Shown here: positions 1 to 10,114 of the stretch, piece after piece
Position numbering within the stretch: the stretch's first letter is position 1
Layout of the letters: each line of letters starts with the position of its first letter
Position numbers and translations under genes: made by a program
The notes under the pieces: generated by a model
Database searches by the model: none
The model's input: the letters and a program-made list of their open reading frames with translations, nothing else
What the model was told of the DNA's origin: nothing
From: Vitrella brassicaformis
Taxonomy: Eukaryota > Sar > Vitrellaceae
NCBI GenBank assembly: GCA_001179505.1
Contig: CDMY01000436.1
Span: 1 to 33,262, forward strand
Length of the DNA stretch: 33,262 nt
Direction: 5' to 3'

Positions 1-195
1 GCGCTTGTGATTCCGGCAGTCACATCGTCGGCTGCATGTGGACAGCGCAGACGTCCCTTTCTCGTTGCATGCGCAACAGGGGGGCCCGCCGCCGTCTCGC
101 GGGATGAGGGTAGGTGGAGGGGGTTGGGTGTAGTCCGATACACGCTCGCTCATCCGAAAAGGAGGAGAAACAGCCGAGAAATCACCAACTCAATC

Positions 196-668
196 ATGGG
201 GGGTACGTCTGAGGATGTGGCTGCCATTCTGACAGTGTTGCTGTCATCCTGCTGGTGATAGGCTCGTAAAAGGAATATATATCATGCCGCGAGTCAATGA
301 CGCGCTGAACGGTGAGTGAGTGATAGTCAATCCACTCTATGGCTAAGGTGGCTGTCGGATGGATTTGTTCAGAACCGGACGCAGAACCAGAACCGCCTCT
401 TGGTCGCCGCGCAATGGCATGCAGGCATGACATGACAAGCGCCACTGACACGTGAGCGACACACAAACACACACACACACACTCGATCACATCAGTACTG
501 CGCTACTCTCTCGTTTCATGCAGGCCTCTTGCACCCCGATCGCCGTCGCCCTCTGAAGATCCGGTGATGTGTGATCCTTCTGAAGGACGCCTGCCGCCCG
601 TGAGTGAAGATCCAGTCATGTGCTTTGATGATGAGGGCAACCTCCTCGGCTGTTTCCGTCCAAGATAG
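196..668 (+). CDS. possible small two-exon protein with repeated S-E-D-P-V-M-C motif
   Basis: This is a tentative model. The second exon (524..668) follows a good acceptor (tttcatgcag) and has an open frame ending in TAG at 666-668. In that frame the heptapeptide SEDPVMC occurs twice about 17 residues apart, separated by a Pro-rich stretch, which argues for real coding. The first exon could run from the ATG at 196 to 254, with a GTGATA donor; this keeps the frame and gives about 67 residues. A stronger donor (GTGAGT at 312) does not join in frame, so the 5' part is uncertain, and the gene could instead start upstream of the window. I recognise no family. The 269-nt putative intron contains a CA microsatellite. 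Confidence 0.3.
459..482. repeat. (CA)n microsatellite
   Basis: A short run of AC dinucleotides with one interruption, inside the putative intron of the small gene at 196-668. Confidence 0.85.
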
Positions 669-1416
669 GCAGGCACACGTGTTGTGTGTGGTGCTGTGTG
701 GTTTCGTCGGTCGGTGTGGACTCACACTTTTCGACCGAGGGGCGTGACCCAATGGATGATGGATGCCTTGTCCCCTCTGATGGTGACTTTTTTTTTTTTG
801 TGGGGAGGAAGGAAGGGAGAATGGCAGGTGTACTGTCTGTGTCCTCAGTGATGTGTGTATGTTTTCCTTGGATTAGCCTTGCCTTGCTTTGCCTTGCCTG
901 ATGCTGGCTGACGGGGTGCTGGGTGGTTGGTGATGAGACTGGGTCGTTATTAGTGACACATTGATGACCGCCCTGTCTCACCAGTGGCCTGCAACCACTT
1001 CCTCAACTGGCCGGGCGAGGAAGGCTGAAAGAACGAGGGCACATTTTGTTGAAAGACCGGTTTTGTATCTCAGTCGATGTTGTGTTACATAACCCAAGAA
1101 AATGACTACGATTCTCTCTCTTCGTGTTTGAATTGTGGCGCATGGCATCATGCGGAGGATATTAAAGTCACACGTACATGGCGTGCAATGCATTTCCCCC
1201 ACACCCAACTGATGTATGCTATGCAATCCTCCGTCTGTCTCTTCGTCCGTCGATTCACCCATTGCACGCAGGTAGGTAACAAGCAGCAGCAAAGCGCGAG
1301 AGTAAGTGTTAGCAAGCTCCAAAATGCATCTGTGTGTGTGTGTATGCTGGCCCGCCTCTCATCGATAGACACGTTGACATCACAAGTGCACCGCCGTCCC
1401 TCCCGCCCTCAGTCAG
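669..1416. other. intergenic stretch, no supported gene
   Basis: No convincing exon is visible on either strand. The stretch holds a 12-nt T run (788-799), CA/TG-rich patches and probably the 3' untranslated region of the minus-strand vWA gene that ends at 1417. The open frames here have no recognisable protein features and no consistent splice sites. Confidence 0.6.
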
Positions 1417-4400
1417 CTAGAAGTAGTAGACTGGCGACATTTGCTGCTGTCTTGGGGAGTTTTCCACACTGATGCCGCGGATCGCAGACAGGTCGAGCTC
1501 CATGGCTAGCTCACGCATCAGCTCCAGGTCGGGGCTCCTGTCGAAATACGCTGCAATCAAACAATCAATCAGAGAGCGCACATGCCATGCCAGCAATCCC
1601 CTCACTCTGTCCATAGATAGGTGGGTCATCCTATTGTGCCAGCTCACGTTGTGGGGCAGGCGAGATTGACTCATGGACAGCCTCATCCACCATGTCACAG
1701 TCGGCTGGGCCGGGCGACAAGTCCACCACCACTGCATGGTCTGGAGCGATGCCCATTTCGATGTCTCGCCCATAGTCCTGCGTGTCTCGTCTGCTGACAG
1801 GCCTAGCCGCCTCACTATACCAGTTGGGGGACCTCTGCACAGGCGACCGCTCCAGTGGCGTCACGAATGCGCTCCTCGAGTGCAGGGGTGGGTGGAGGCT
1901 GACGCGTGGGGTCATGGACACACTCTTGACAGAAGGCACTGGCTTGAGGTAAATGGGAGACAGGGCCCGCCTCAGCTTCGACTTGAGGTCGCTTCCCGGC
2001 GGGGCGTTCTTCCGAGCCTCAGCGACGTTCTCCATATGAGCCTGGACGGCCCGCCAGAACATGCTGCTCTTGTCGAAGCAGCAATATATGATGAAGAAAC
2101 AGATGGGAACCAACACGATCAGCGGGATGGCCACACTGTTGAACACTTGCTCCTTGTCTCTGGGCTTCTTGCCGCCCCTCAGGGAGGGCAGCTCTGAGCC
2201 GTCGACGTCCACTGGCGTGTTGCGTGGAGGCACGTCGTCGTCACTGACCCTGTCTATCTGGTATGAGAATGTCGCTTCCGAGAAGCCGTTCTTAGAATTG
2301 GCGTTACTGACAGAAGAGTCGTTGTCTTCATCGACTTGGCTGGCAGACGGTGACGGCGACGGAGTGAGAGCATGGGAGAGAGAGCCGGCAGCAGAAGTTG
2401 TAGGGGCGGCATTTGTGCTGGTGTCGTCCTTGGCTGCAGCATGGTCTGTGACTGCCGCATCAGCTTCCGCTCTTGTCTTTGCCGGTGCGAAGCTGACATC
2501 AGAGGAGGCGTCGTCGACAGGGCCCATGCTATCGGCTTCCGTCTTGCCCTCGGTGCTCTCTGCCGCCTCATGCTGAAACTCATGTGCCGTCTCCTGCGTC
2601 ACAGGATCTGTATCTCTCTGCTGTTCCTGAGACGCGATCTGCTCGTCAGCAGCTGCCGGGACGTCGGCAGCTGGATCGCTGACTGTCGCTGGGGCTCCAA
2701 GAGGTGCTGCTGCTGGTGAGATAACGGGGGCTTTGGTGGTGGTCGGGGCACTGGCTGAGACAGGATCGGGCTGCCCAGGTGAAAGACGGACAGGTTCGGG
2801 AAGGTTGCTCTCTTCAGCAACATTTGAGGGCTTCTTGATGCTCTCGCGCACCGAAGCTTCTTGTTGCTTCTTTTTCTCTCGGAGAAGGTTGCCCTCTGGC
2901 GTTGGTGTTGGCTGGGCGTCCTCGTTTGGTGGGCTGCCCTGAGTGGGCTGTTGTTTATCCTTCTTGTTCTTCTCCCGTCTCTTGCTCTTTGGTTGTCCTT
3001 CCTTCGACAGCACCACAACCACCTTCCCACCGGACGATCCAGTCTCGACATTCTTGGCCGGAGTAGGCTCCTCATCGGCCGATTTGGCGGCAGAGCCACC
3101 TCCCGCGAATGTCACATTCGCCGCTGAGGAAGTCTGCGAGACGCCTTTGCGGCCGCGTTTCTTGTCCTTGGTTTCCTTCTTGCAGCATTTCTTGTCCTGT
3201 TTCTTTTTGCCTGTTGTGGGCGAAGGGAAGCCTTCGATGTGCGGTCTCTTCTTCTTCCCCTGCAGATGGGGCGGGACGAGGTTGGCCAAGAGATCCTGAC
3301 CAGGAGAGAGAGCACCATGCAACTAACTAATGAATGCCGTCGCTTGAAGGTTCTTGGCTGTAGGAGCGCATAGCATACCTTTCTGCATCCGCCAGTGAAG
3401 CCCTCAGATGAGAATGTGCCCGATGCACTCCCAACGGCCTCTGAAAGATGGAGGGGAGGAAGGGAAGGCAGCAGACCGCCAATGTGTGATGTGGCGTGCG
3501 CCGTATGAGCAAATCTGAATGCGTGTCTCACCGCCGAGCTTGGCCCTGACCGTCACAGTGTGAACCTTATCGTTACGTAGAGCAGAGCAAAAACCTGATG
3601 GAATGGACATAGAGAGGTCAGCAAGCTTGGTTTGCTGGCGGGCAGCACGCCGCAGTCAGGACATACCGATGATGTAGTAACTTCTTGTGACGGCATCGAG
3701 ATTCCGAAAGAGATTCTTGAAATGGGTCTGCAGCTGATGGTTATCCTGCAAAGAACCAGACGAGATTTTGCCGCCGTGGCCACCGAGCTGGCAGTGCCTT
3801 ACTACTGATAGACACATACCCTTGGCTGATAGATGGCGCCGCCTCTGCCGAACTCTTGGAGGAATTCGGGGTCGCTGCGAGAGCCGTAGGCGGGAGGGAC
3901 GGCCACCTGCGAGACAAGGCAAGCTTCCGTGCCGTAAGGCGCCTCGGGCAATCACTTCATTGGTATTCAGCTTACAGAGAAGAATGAAATGCGTCTGCGC
4001 GCTTGCTGCACTCGATGGAGGGCATACTGCCGACTCCTGCGTTTGGCCAAGTCCTAACCGACAACGAGGAAGAGGCCAATGGATGCGTGCGCTGTCCCCC
4101 TCTGGCGTCTCTCACGTACTTTGCCGTCTGAGAATAGTATCATGGCTCCTGCCTGCAGCAGGGACTCGTGACGGCGTTGCTCCTCGTCCATCCTATCCTG
4201 GGCGGAGAGACACCAGCACTTCTCAATGCAGTCAGCCTTCGAAGGATGTGTGTGAGAGCGAACCTCAAGGACTCTGATTGCCTGGCCGATGCTGCCGTAG
4301 AGATTGGTTGATATGTCCTCTGAGCGATAAGTCACGATAGCCCTCTGCGCAAATGACATGTAGGCAAGGGACGCGGGCTCACAGAGACACAGGTCTCTCA

Positions 4401-5481
4401 TTCTCGCCGCGTCTGGCCTTACCGCGAGAGTTTGAGAGAAGTCATCTTGAGAGAAAGGTATGAGCATCTGAAGGTCCCTACGTCCGTCGAAAGCATAGAG
4501 GGCGCACTCCACTGCGCCCCTGCACAGCTGCAGTGAGATGCGCGTTATGGTAGGTATCGATGCGTTGAGCGAGGCCCGCGCAGAGCCGGACATGTCCACC
4601 AGGAACAACACGAAGGACCGAGACGTGCGATTCTGGTGTCAGAAATACGGCACGCATGAGTAGGGCGCTTGTCGTTAAGGCGTACATCACTCATCACCTG
4701 CAGAAGGTACCATTCATTCTCATTTCCGTCCCAGCGGCCGTCCTGATATGCAACGCAGCAAAGAAGGAATGTCTGCGATGAACGGTCATGACCCAAATGC
4801 GGTGTAGACTGACTGACCTCTTCAACACGGAAATCGACGCCCGATGATATGGGTGTGCCCCTGCAGTCCTCAAGGCGGAATGCCGTGTAGACTTGGGCTG
4901 GCAAGAGGGTCTCAACGGTGAAGTGCTTGAGGGAGAGGGAGCAGTTCTTCTGTGTCGACACACACACGCCCCCCAAGCCTTTGTCAATGCCCTCGCCGAC
5001 GCAGCGCTCATCGTCTCCACAATCCGTTGACTGCACATACGGACATCAGCACACAGAACACGATTCGAAGCCAATCGAGCCCAGCAGACTCGGGTGCTCT
5101 GCTGACCGTGATGCATGGCGTGACATGTGATGTGTCCAAATCGACTGCGGTGAGATTGAACTCCACAGATGCATTTCTGCCCCGCACGACAACTACTGTC
5201 GCGTTACTCGGCGGACGAGTGACAGCCACTGTGCGATTCCCCAGAGAGATGGCCGCCGTCCCGTTGTGGACTTCCTGCCCTGCCGTCTCGCCCTCACAGT
5301 TGCACGAAGTGGGAGGAGGATGCGGACAGGTGCAGTTGGTGCTGTTGATCATACTGGTAGTCGGCTCAGCAGTGCCGGTGCCTGTTGCGTTGATGGGCTG
5401 CTTTGCAAAGACGGTAGCCGAGGAGACGGCAAGAAACACGAACGCTCTTGCAACATTGCAAAGGGGCGGCATCGTGGTCAT
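1417..5481 (-). CDS. secreted single-pass membrane protein with vWA domain, adhesin-like
   Basis: Eleven exons join with consistent phases: 5481-5107, 5030-4818, 4632-4264, 4197-4120, 4026-3976, 3906-3820, 3745-3667, 3594-3532, 3440-3379, 3295-1648, 1550-1417 (about 1,052 aa). Residues 1-28 look like a signal peptide, and the ATG at 5472 is an alternative start. Residues 30-125 hold eight N-x-S/T sequons and a short Cys cluster. Residues 126-196 carry a Cys motif beginning STDCGDDERCVGEG. The vWA domain spans about 200-400 and has a complete MIDAS: D209-x-S-x-S, a Thr in STNLYGSI, and an Asp in ILFSDGK. A Lys-rich patch with two adjacent Cys follows, then about 350 residues of Ala/Ser/Pro/Thr/acidic linker. 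The membrane span lies at about 846-866 (VAIPLIVLVPICFFIIYCC), leaving a tail of about 185 residues that ends PVYYF. A surface ligand-binding or adhesion role is inferred from the layout. The exact family is not recognised, and no thrombospondin repeat is visible. Confidence 0.8.
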
Positions 5482-5956
5482 GAAAGCCTGACACGAGGAA
5501 GGCAAACTGTGATTCAGCTTGCCTCTTGCACTGCAATGCATGCAATTGGAGAGCGCTTACGTGAAATGGCGGTCGTTGGCTCACTAAGCAATGCTTCTGA
5601 GACGCTGTCAGCAAATGTCAAGAGGAACACTTGAGAGGAGCAATCTTCGCGGGGAGGAAAGGAAGCGGTCGGAATGAGATTGCGAGCTCGGCGACGTCTT
5701 GGCCGTTTCCGGCCCGCATCAATACACGGTTCCGATCTTTGTCAGCTGCGGCAACCACCCAAATAATCACAATCAAACTCATATATGTCCAAAAATCCTC
5801 ACGCAAAGCGCACACATGCATGCCGCCTAGCAACAATCGTCACAGCCGACATAATACCGACACGCATGAATACGCTCAACGCCTCCTTGCATTACCACAA
5901 GGGCTGCCGGGGAAGCACCGCACGCCTCTTGCCGATCCCGCCCTGTCATCCTGTCG
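5482..5956. promoter_or_regulatory. intergenic region with vWA gene promoter and TGCATGC motifs
   Basis: This region lies upstream of the vWA gene (start 5481) and downstream of the coiled-coil gene (stop 5957), both on the minus strand. It contains the palindrome TGCATGCA at 5537-5544, about 56 nt before the start codon, and another TGCATGC at 5817-5823. TGCATGC is a known binding core for some apicomplexan AP2 factors. Use of the motif here is inference, since a few copies are expected by chance in a window this size. No gene is seen in the region. Confidence 0.4.
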
Positions 5957-8900
5957 TCAGCCGACGATCCTCGGCCCTCTCGCGTGCACGGGCCTTGCAG
6001 CAGGACGCATAGGGTAGGAACGCGATGGTCGGGGAGGCACCATTAGAGGCGGCGGCGGACGAAAGTATGGAACCCGTGTGTCGAAACGCCTCACTGCGCT
6101 CCTCTCACTTAAACCTCTTTGTTCATTCGCAGGCGGAGGGATCCCATGCGCAGTTGTCCTCGCTGGGCGGGCCATTCGGGCGCTGTGAGGCGCTCTCTGC
6201 TTGGCCAGGCGGACAGCAAGGTCAGGGATCATGGGAATCCTCGGCGGCGAAGGTATGAGGGGCGGAGAGGGAAGCCATGCGATAGGACTGCGATTTACGA
6301 GAGGCGGCACAGGCCGAGGGGTCCCATGCGGCGGCGGGGGTAGCACAAGCTGTACAACAGACTTTGCAGCCTCCATCTCCCTCACGGGCGGCCTTTGGCC
6401 TTCCTCAAAGTCGCGCACGCGGAATGGCGATGCCGGTCGGGAGGGAGACGGGCTGGGGGTGCGTCGAGCCACCAAACGAGACGCGGAACGACCACGGTAT
6501 CTCGGACTTCTCGATCTCTGGCTCACTACAAGAGGGTCGCCGAGGCCTAGAGACCCGCTGGGCGGAAATGGGCTGCATCTCTCCACCAGGGGGACAAAGG
6601 GCTCAGCCAAGGGGAGAAATCGGTCGCTGGGGCGGGACTTGGGCAGAGGGTGTCGTTGCAGTTGCTGAATAGAGAATATCTGCTTCGGAGCTGGCGTGAA
6701 GAACCGCCGATGATAAGTTGTCGTGACATACGGACGAAGAGGATGAGGACGCCTCGCGAACTCAGGACTGAGACAGAGCCATGGACACATGTCTTCGCTG
6801 TGGCCTGGTCATTGATGGTTCTGTCTGACCCACCCGAGGGGACGATAGAAGGTCCTCCGATGCAAGGGGCCCGACTGCATGCGAGGAAGCGTCCTGAACA
6901 TCGAATGCGGAGGCGCAGAGGGGCTTCTCCGCAGCGCCGGTGGGACGGACAACAGCTCCCTGTGAGACGTCGTCGGCGCAGGTTCGGGCAGAGTGGACGC
7001 CGGCTCCTCTTGCGGCACCTGTGCACTTATCTGGTCAAGGGCGCCTGACAGCATCCCTTGCACCATCTCACGAGCAACCGCTGTTGCGATGGCACGGCTC
7101 ACTGTCTCACGCGCCAGCTGCTTCACCTTCTCCAGCTTCTCTATCTCCTCCTCAGTGGGCTCCACTGCCACGACTTCCTCCTGGTAGTCGCTGAGCAGCA
7201 GGATAGACGAGCGAGATCGTTTGGTGATAAGGGGATGCTCCGATGGTGGCTCTTCTTCTTTCTCAGCCTTCATGGCTGCCGTGTCGGACTCCACCTTCAT
7301 CTCCTCGATCTCCGCCCGCTCCAGAAACCTCTTCCCCTGACAACACAAGATGGACAGAGAGAGACACACACATACTGTATGGATCTCCCTCTTGGTCTGC
7401 TTCCTTCCATCTGAGTCAAACCACGATCGGGCTCCTCGGCCTCAGACTTGCTCCCTCATCTTCGCTCTCTTCCTCTTCGTCTTCTTCGTCCTCTGCAGAG
7501 AGAGGCTCGCCAAGGCCCATCAGCTCGGCCGCAAGGGATTTCCTGGGGACGGGACACACCAAGTGAAGCAAATCCATGTCGACCATCAGTGCATGACATG
7601 ACATTCACAAGAAAGTGCACCTTCTTGTGAAGCCGCGGCCAGGGACTTCCTCCAGCGGCTCGGCTTCAATGGCTGACTCATGCTCGCTTGATTCCAAGTC
7701 ACTCTCCTTGTCATCAGACCATTCTGATGCGAGAAAAGCGCGAGACACCCACACCACTTCGTATATGTTGTCGTCTTCGACTTTTGTTTACGCTGGTCTG
7801 GTAGTGGAGTGAGGGCGATTGGCATGACGGCTGCGGGGCTGATTGTGACAGCGGTGCGCCGCTTGAACTTGTAACTCGAACGAGCCTCTATAATAGCCTT
7901 CAACTCCAACTGCACAGGAACAGACAGACAGACCGACATGTATATGCTTGGCAACGGAGCCAGGCAAATGGCTACGGCGTGCAGAATCATACATTTTCAT
8001 TCTCAAGTTTGTCGTGTTTTTGTGTGAGTGCATCGAGCTCCTTGCGCAGCTCCTCGAGCTCCTCCTCGAGCTCCTCTTCGCGCTCAGACCTGCACAGACC
8101 AAGGCAGTGACTTTGATCGTGTGCCAATATGTCTTGCCTCGGCTTACGGTCCTTCGCACTCTGCCAGTGCCTGAGCCTTCGTCGCCTCGATGGCTTCGGC
8201 CTTTTTTTCAACCTCCTGCTCGTGGAGATCGCGCAGCTCGTGCAGCTCCTTCAGCCTGTGCTGAGACTCGCGCTGAGACAAGCAGGCAACGCAAGACAAC
8301 CGGTCAGTTCTGTGAAGCCGGCAGACACTCCATGTATACGTGTACCTTTTGTCTCTCCAGCAGTCGTTGGAGCTCGCTAATGCGGTTCTCGTATTGCCTC
8401 TGGAGCTCGCGAGACTCGTACAGATCCTGACAGACACGACAAAGATCGACTGGTTCCTTGTTCGTCTTGAAGTGGCTCCCTCGCTTCGACATACGTTTTG
8501 GGTCTTTTCGAGCTGCCTTGTCACGGCCTTGCTCTCTTCAGCTTGCTCCTTGTATTCACGCATGCTCTGCCGCGAGGCATTCAGCTCGGACCGCAACTCG
8601 TTGATCTCCTCCAGCAACGCGTCGTACTCCTCAGCCAGAGAAGCCTCCTGCAAACAGCCGAGACAAAAGCAGGGATCATGTCTCGGCCGCTCCACTCGTC
8701 CGCCTACTTTTTCTTGCTTCTCCAGTCGCCGCATCTTCTCCTTCTTGACGAGCTCGTCTTTCTCCGCCCTGATGTGCTCGATCATGGCATAGAGACGCTC
8801 TATCTCACTCTCCTGCAGATGGACACACATACCATGGTGTTGTCGGCGAGGACATACGCAGCCCCACCGAGGCTCTCTTACCCTTCTGCGTTGTTCCTCC

Positions 8901-9778
8901 TGCAGTTCACGCACCACCGACTCAAGCATACCCGTCCTGGATCTCATCCGCTTTGGCTCCGCCATGGTGGCGGCCCTGGTTTCCTTGGAAGCCCTTGCAA
9001 TACCCATGACCAGGGCCTTGGTCTTGGCCCAGCCCCTCTTCTCATCCGGCCTGCCCTCGCCCCCAGGCCTCTCACTTCCAGACCTGCCCTCAACAGACAG
9101 GTCCCGCGTCTTCTCCCGCTGCAGCATGGATGCGGGACGCGGCCTATCCTCCACATGCCGGCCGTCCGCTGAGGACGGAGCTGCGGCTGCATCCAAGTGA
9201 TCCCTACTGCCGCTGCCCTTCTTGATGGCCGCTCGAAGGCCCGCCGTGTTTGCAAAGACCGGCATTTTCTCCTCCCGCTCCTCGCTCTGCTTCCTCTCCT
9301 CGCTCTGTCTTCGGTACTGCATCGTCGTCTGCCGCTTCACCTGATGCATCGCTGGCTTTCCACTGGCAGGTGGTCTGTCATTCCTTGGCAACGGTGGGCG
9401 GCCTGCTTTGGAAGCGGCGGGGGCGGCCGGTGGCGGCTCCCTTCTCGACGGCTGGTCGGCAGGCATGTCGGCAGGGGTCAACTCTCGTGCGGGAGGTCCG
9501 CTGCTGGAGCGCAAGGCACCCAAGGCCTCCCGGGCTTCCTGCATGCCTCTGGCGCTCCATTGTCTTCTCAGAGGGGCCAGCGCTCCCCTCAGGCCGACTC
9601 CTCCTCCGAGGACGTCAGGAGTTGCCCGTCCTTGCAGCCGAGGGCCAGACAGGTCCGCTGACGCCAACTTCTTGAGGGAGGGGATGGAGGGAAGGGCTGA
9701 ATGGCTTCCTCGCCGCGTCCCAGTGAGTGATGCCTTGCTGAAGGTGCGTTGCGGTGCTCTCGGGCGGCTTGTATCCAT
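5957..9778 (-). CDS. coiled-coil protein with basic N-terminus and Pro/Arg/Ser-rich C-terminus
   Basis: Eleven exons close in frame: 9778-8882, 8812-8708, 8647-8495, 8426-8346, 8272-8148, 8089-7993, 7909-7792, 7723-7621, 7542-7422, 7336-6830, 6760-5957 (about 1,036 aa). Residues 1-280 are basic and low-complexity. Residues 285-500 form a long heptad-rich coiled coil (for example EEYDALLEEINELRSEL and EELEEELEELRKELDAL). An acidic stretch follows with a run of D/E, then a second helical segment (PTEEEIEKLEKVKQLARETV). The last 270 residues are Pro/Arg/Ser-rich with SPSPSRP-type dipeptides. A structural or scaffolding role, perhaps cytoskeletal, is the most that can be inferred; I recognise no named family. 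The intron at 6829-6761 uses a weak acceptor (cctgag) and the one at 7421-7337 a weak donor (GTTTGA). Those two junctions are the least certain, though both keep the frame. Confidence 0.75.
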
Positions 9779-10114
9779 CGGAAGGTTGGGGGCGTGGGGG
9801 CAAGACTGCGAGCTGGGGATTTGGAGCGATCATGACAAGATCTGGTTCTCTTTCATTGCATAAGCAATTGCGAACGGCAAATGCATTCGTATGCATTCGT
9901 ATGCACACGTATCTTCAAGAAAAAAGAGAGCCTCACCCGCCAAGTAAGTCACCAGACGCATCCATATGTCAGGTCTCTTAAGCACTCATACGCCCCTTCA
10001 TTGTACATGCACACCACACTGAGTGACCCCCTCCCTGTGCGCGACATCCTTGACGTGGCACCACGTCGCCTCCCTCCCTCCCTCGCCCTCCCCTGTCTAC
10101 ACTCACTCACTCAC
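9779..10114. promoter_or_regulatory. intergenic region upstream of coiled-coil gene
   Basis: This region lies between the stop of the LRR/TLDc gene (10115) and the start of the coiled-coil gene (9778). It contains direct copies of atgcattcgt at 9881-9890 and 9891-9900, a CTCA repeat near 10100-10116, and copy A of a 49-nt element (9991-10039, listed separately). No coding potential is seen. Confidence 0.45.
9991..10039 (-). repeat. 49-nt conserved 3'-flank element, copy A
   Basis: This block matches 14154-14202 at 45 of 49 positions without gaps. Shared cores include TTCATTGTACAT, CACACTGA and TGACCCCCTCCCTGTG (plus-strand sense). It lies 76 nt past the stop codon of the minus-strand LRR/TLDc gene, so it is probably in that gene's 3' untranslated region. 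A role in 3'-end formation or mRNA control, or origin as a small dispersed repeat, is inference. Confidence 0.7.

Noticed and set aside
2061-2576. Plus-strand open frame of 171 codons
   Set aside because: It is antisense to the low-complexity stalk of the vWA protein, with no splice or domain support.
1417-5481. Calling the vWA gene a true TRAP homologue
   Set aside because: No thrombospondin type 1 repeat, rhomboid-type site or canonical tail Trp could be identified; only the domain order is similar.
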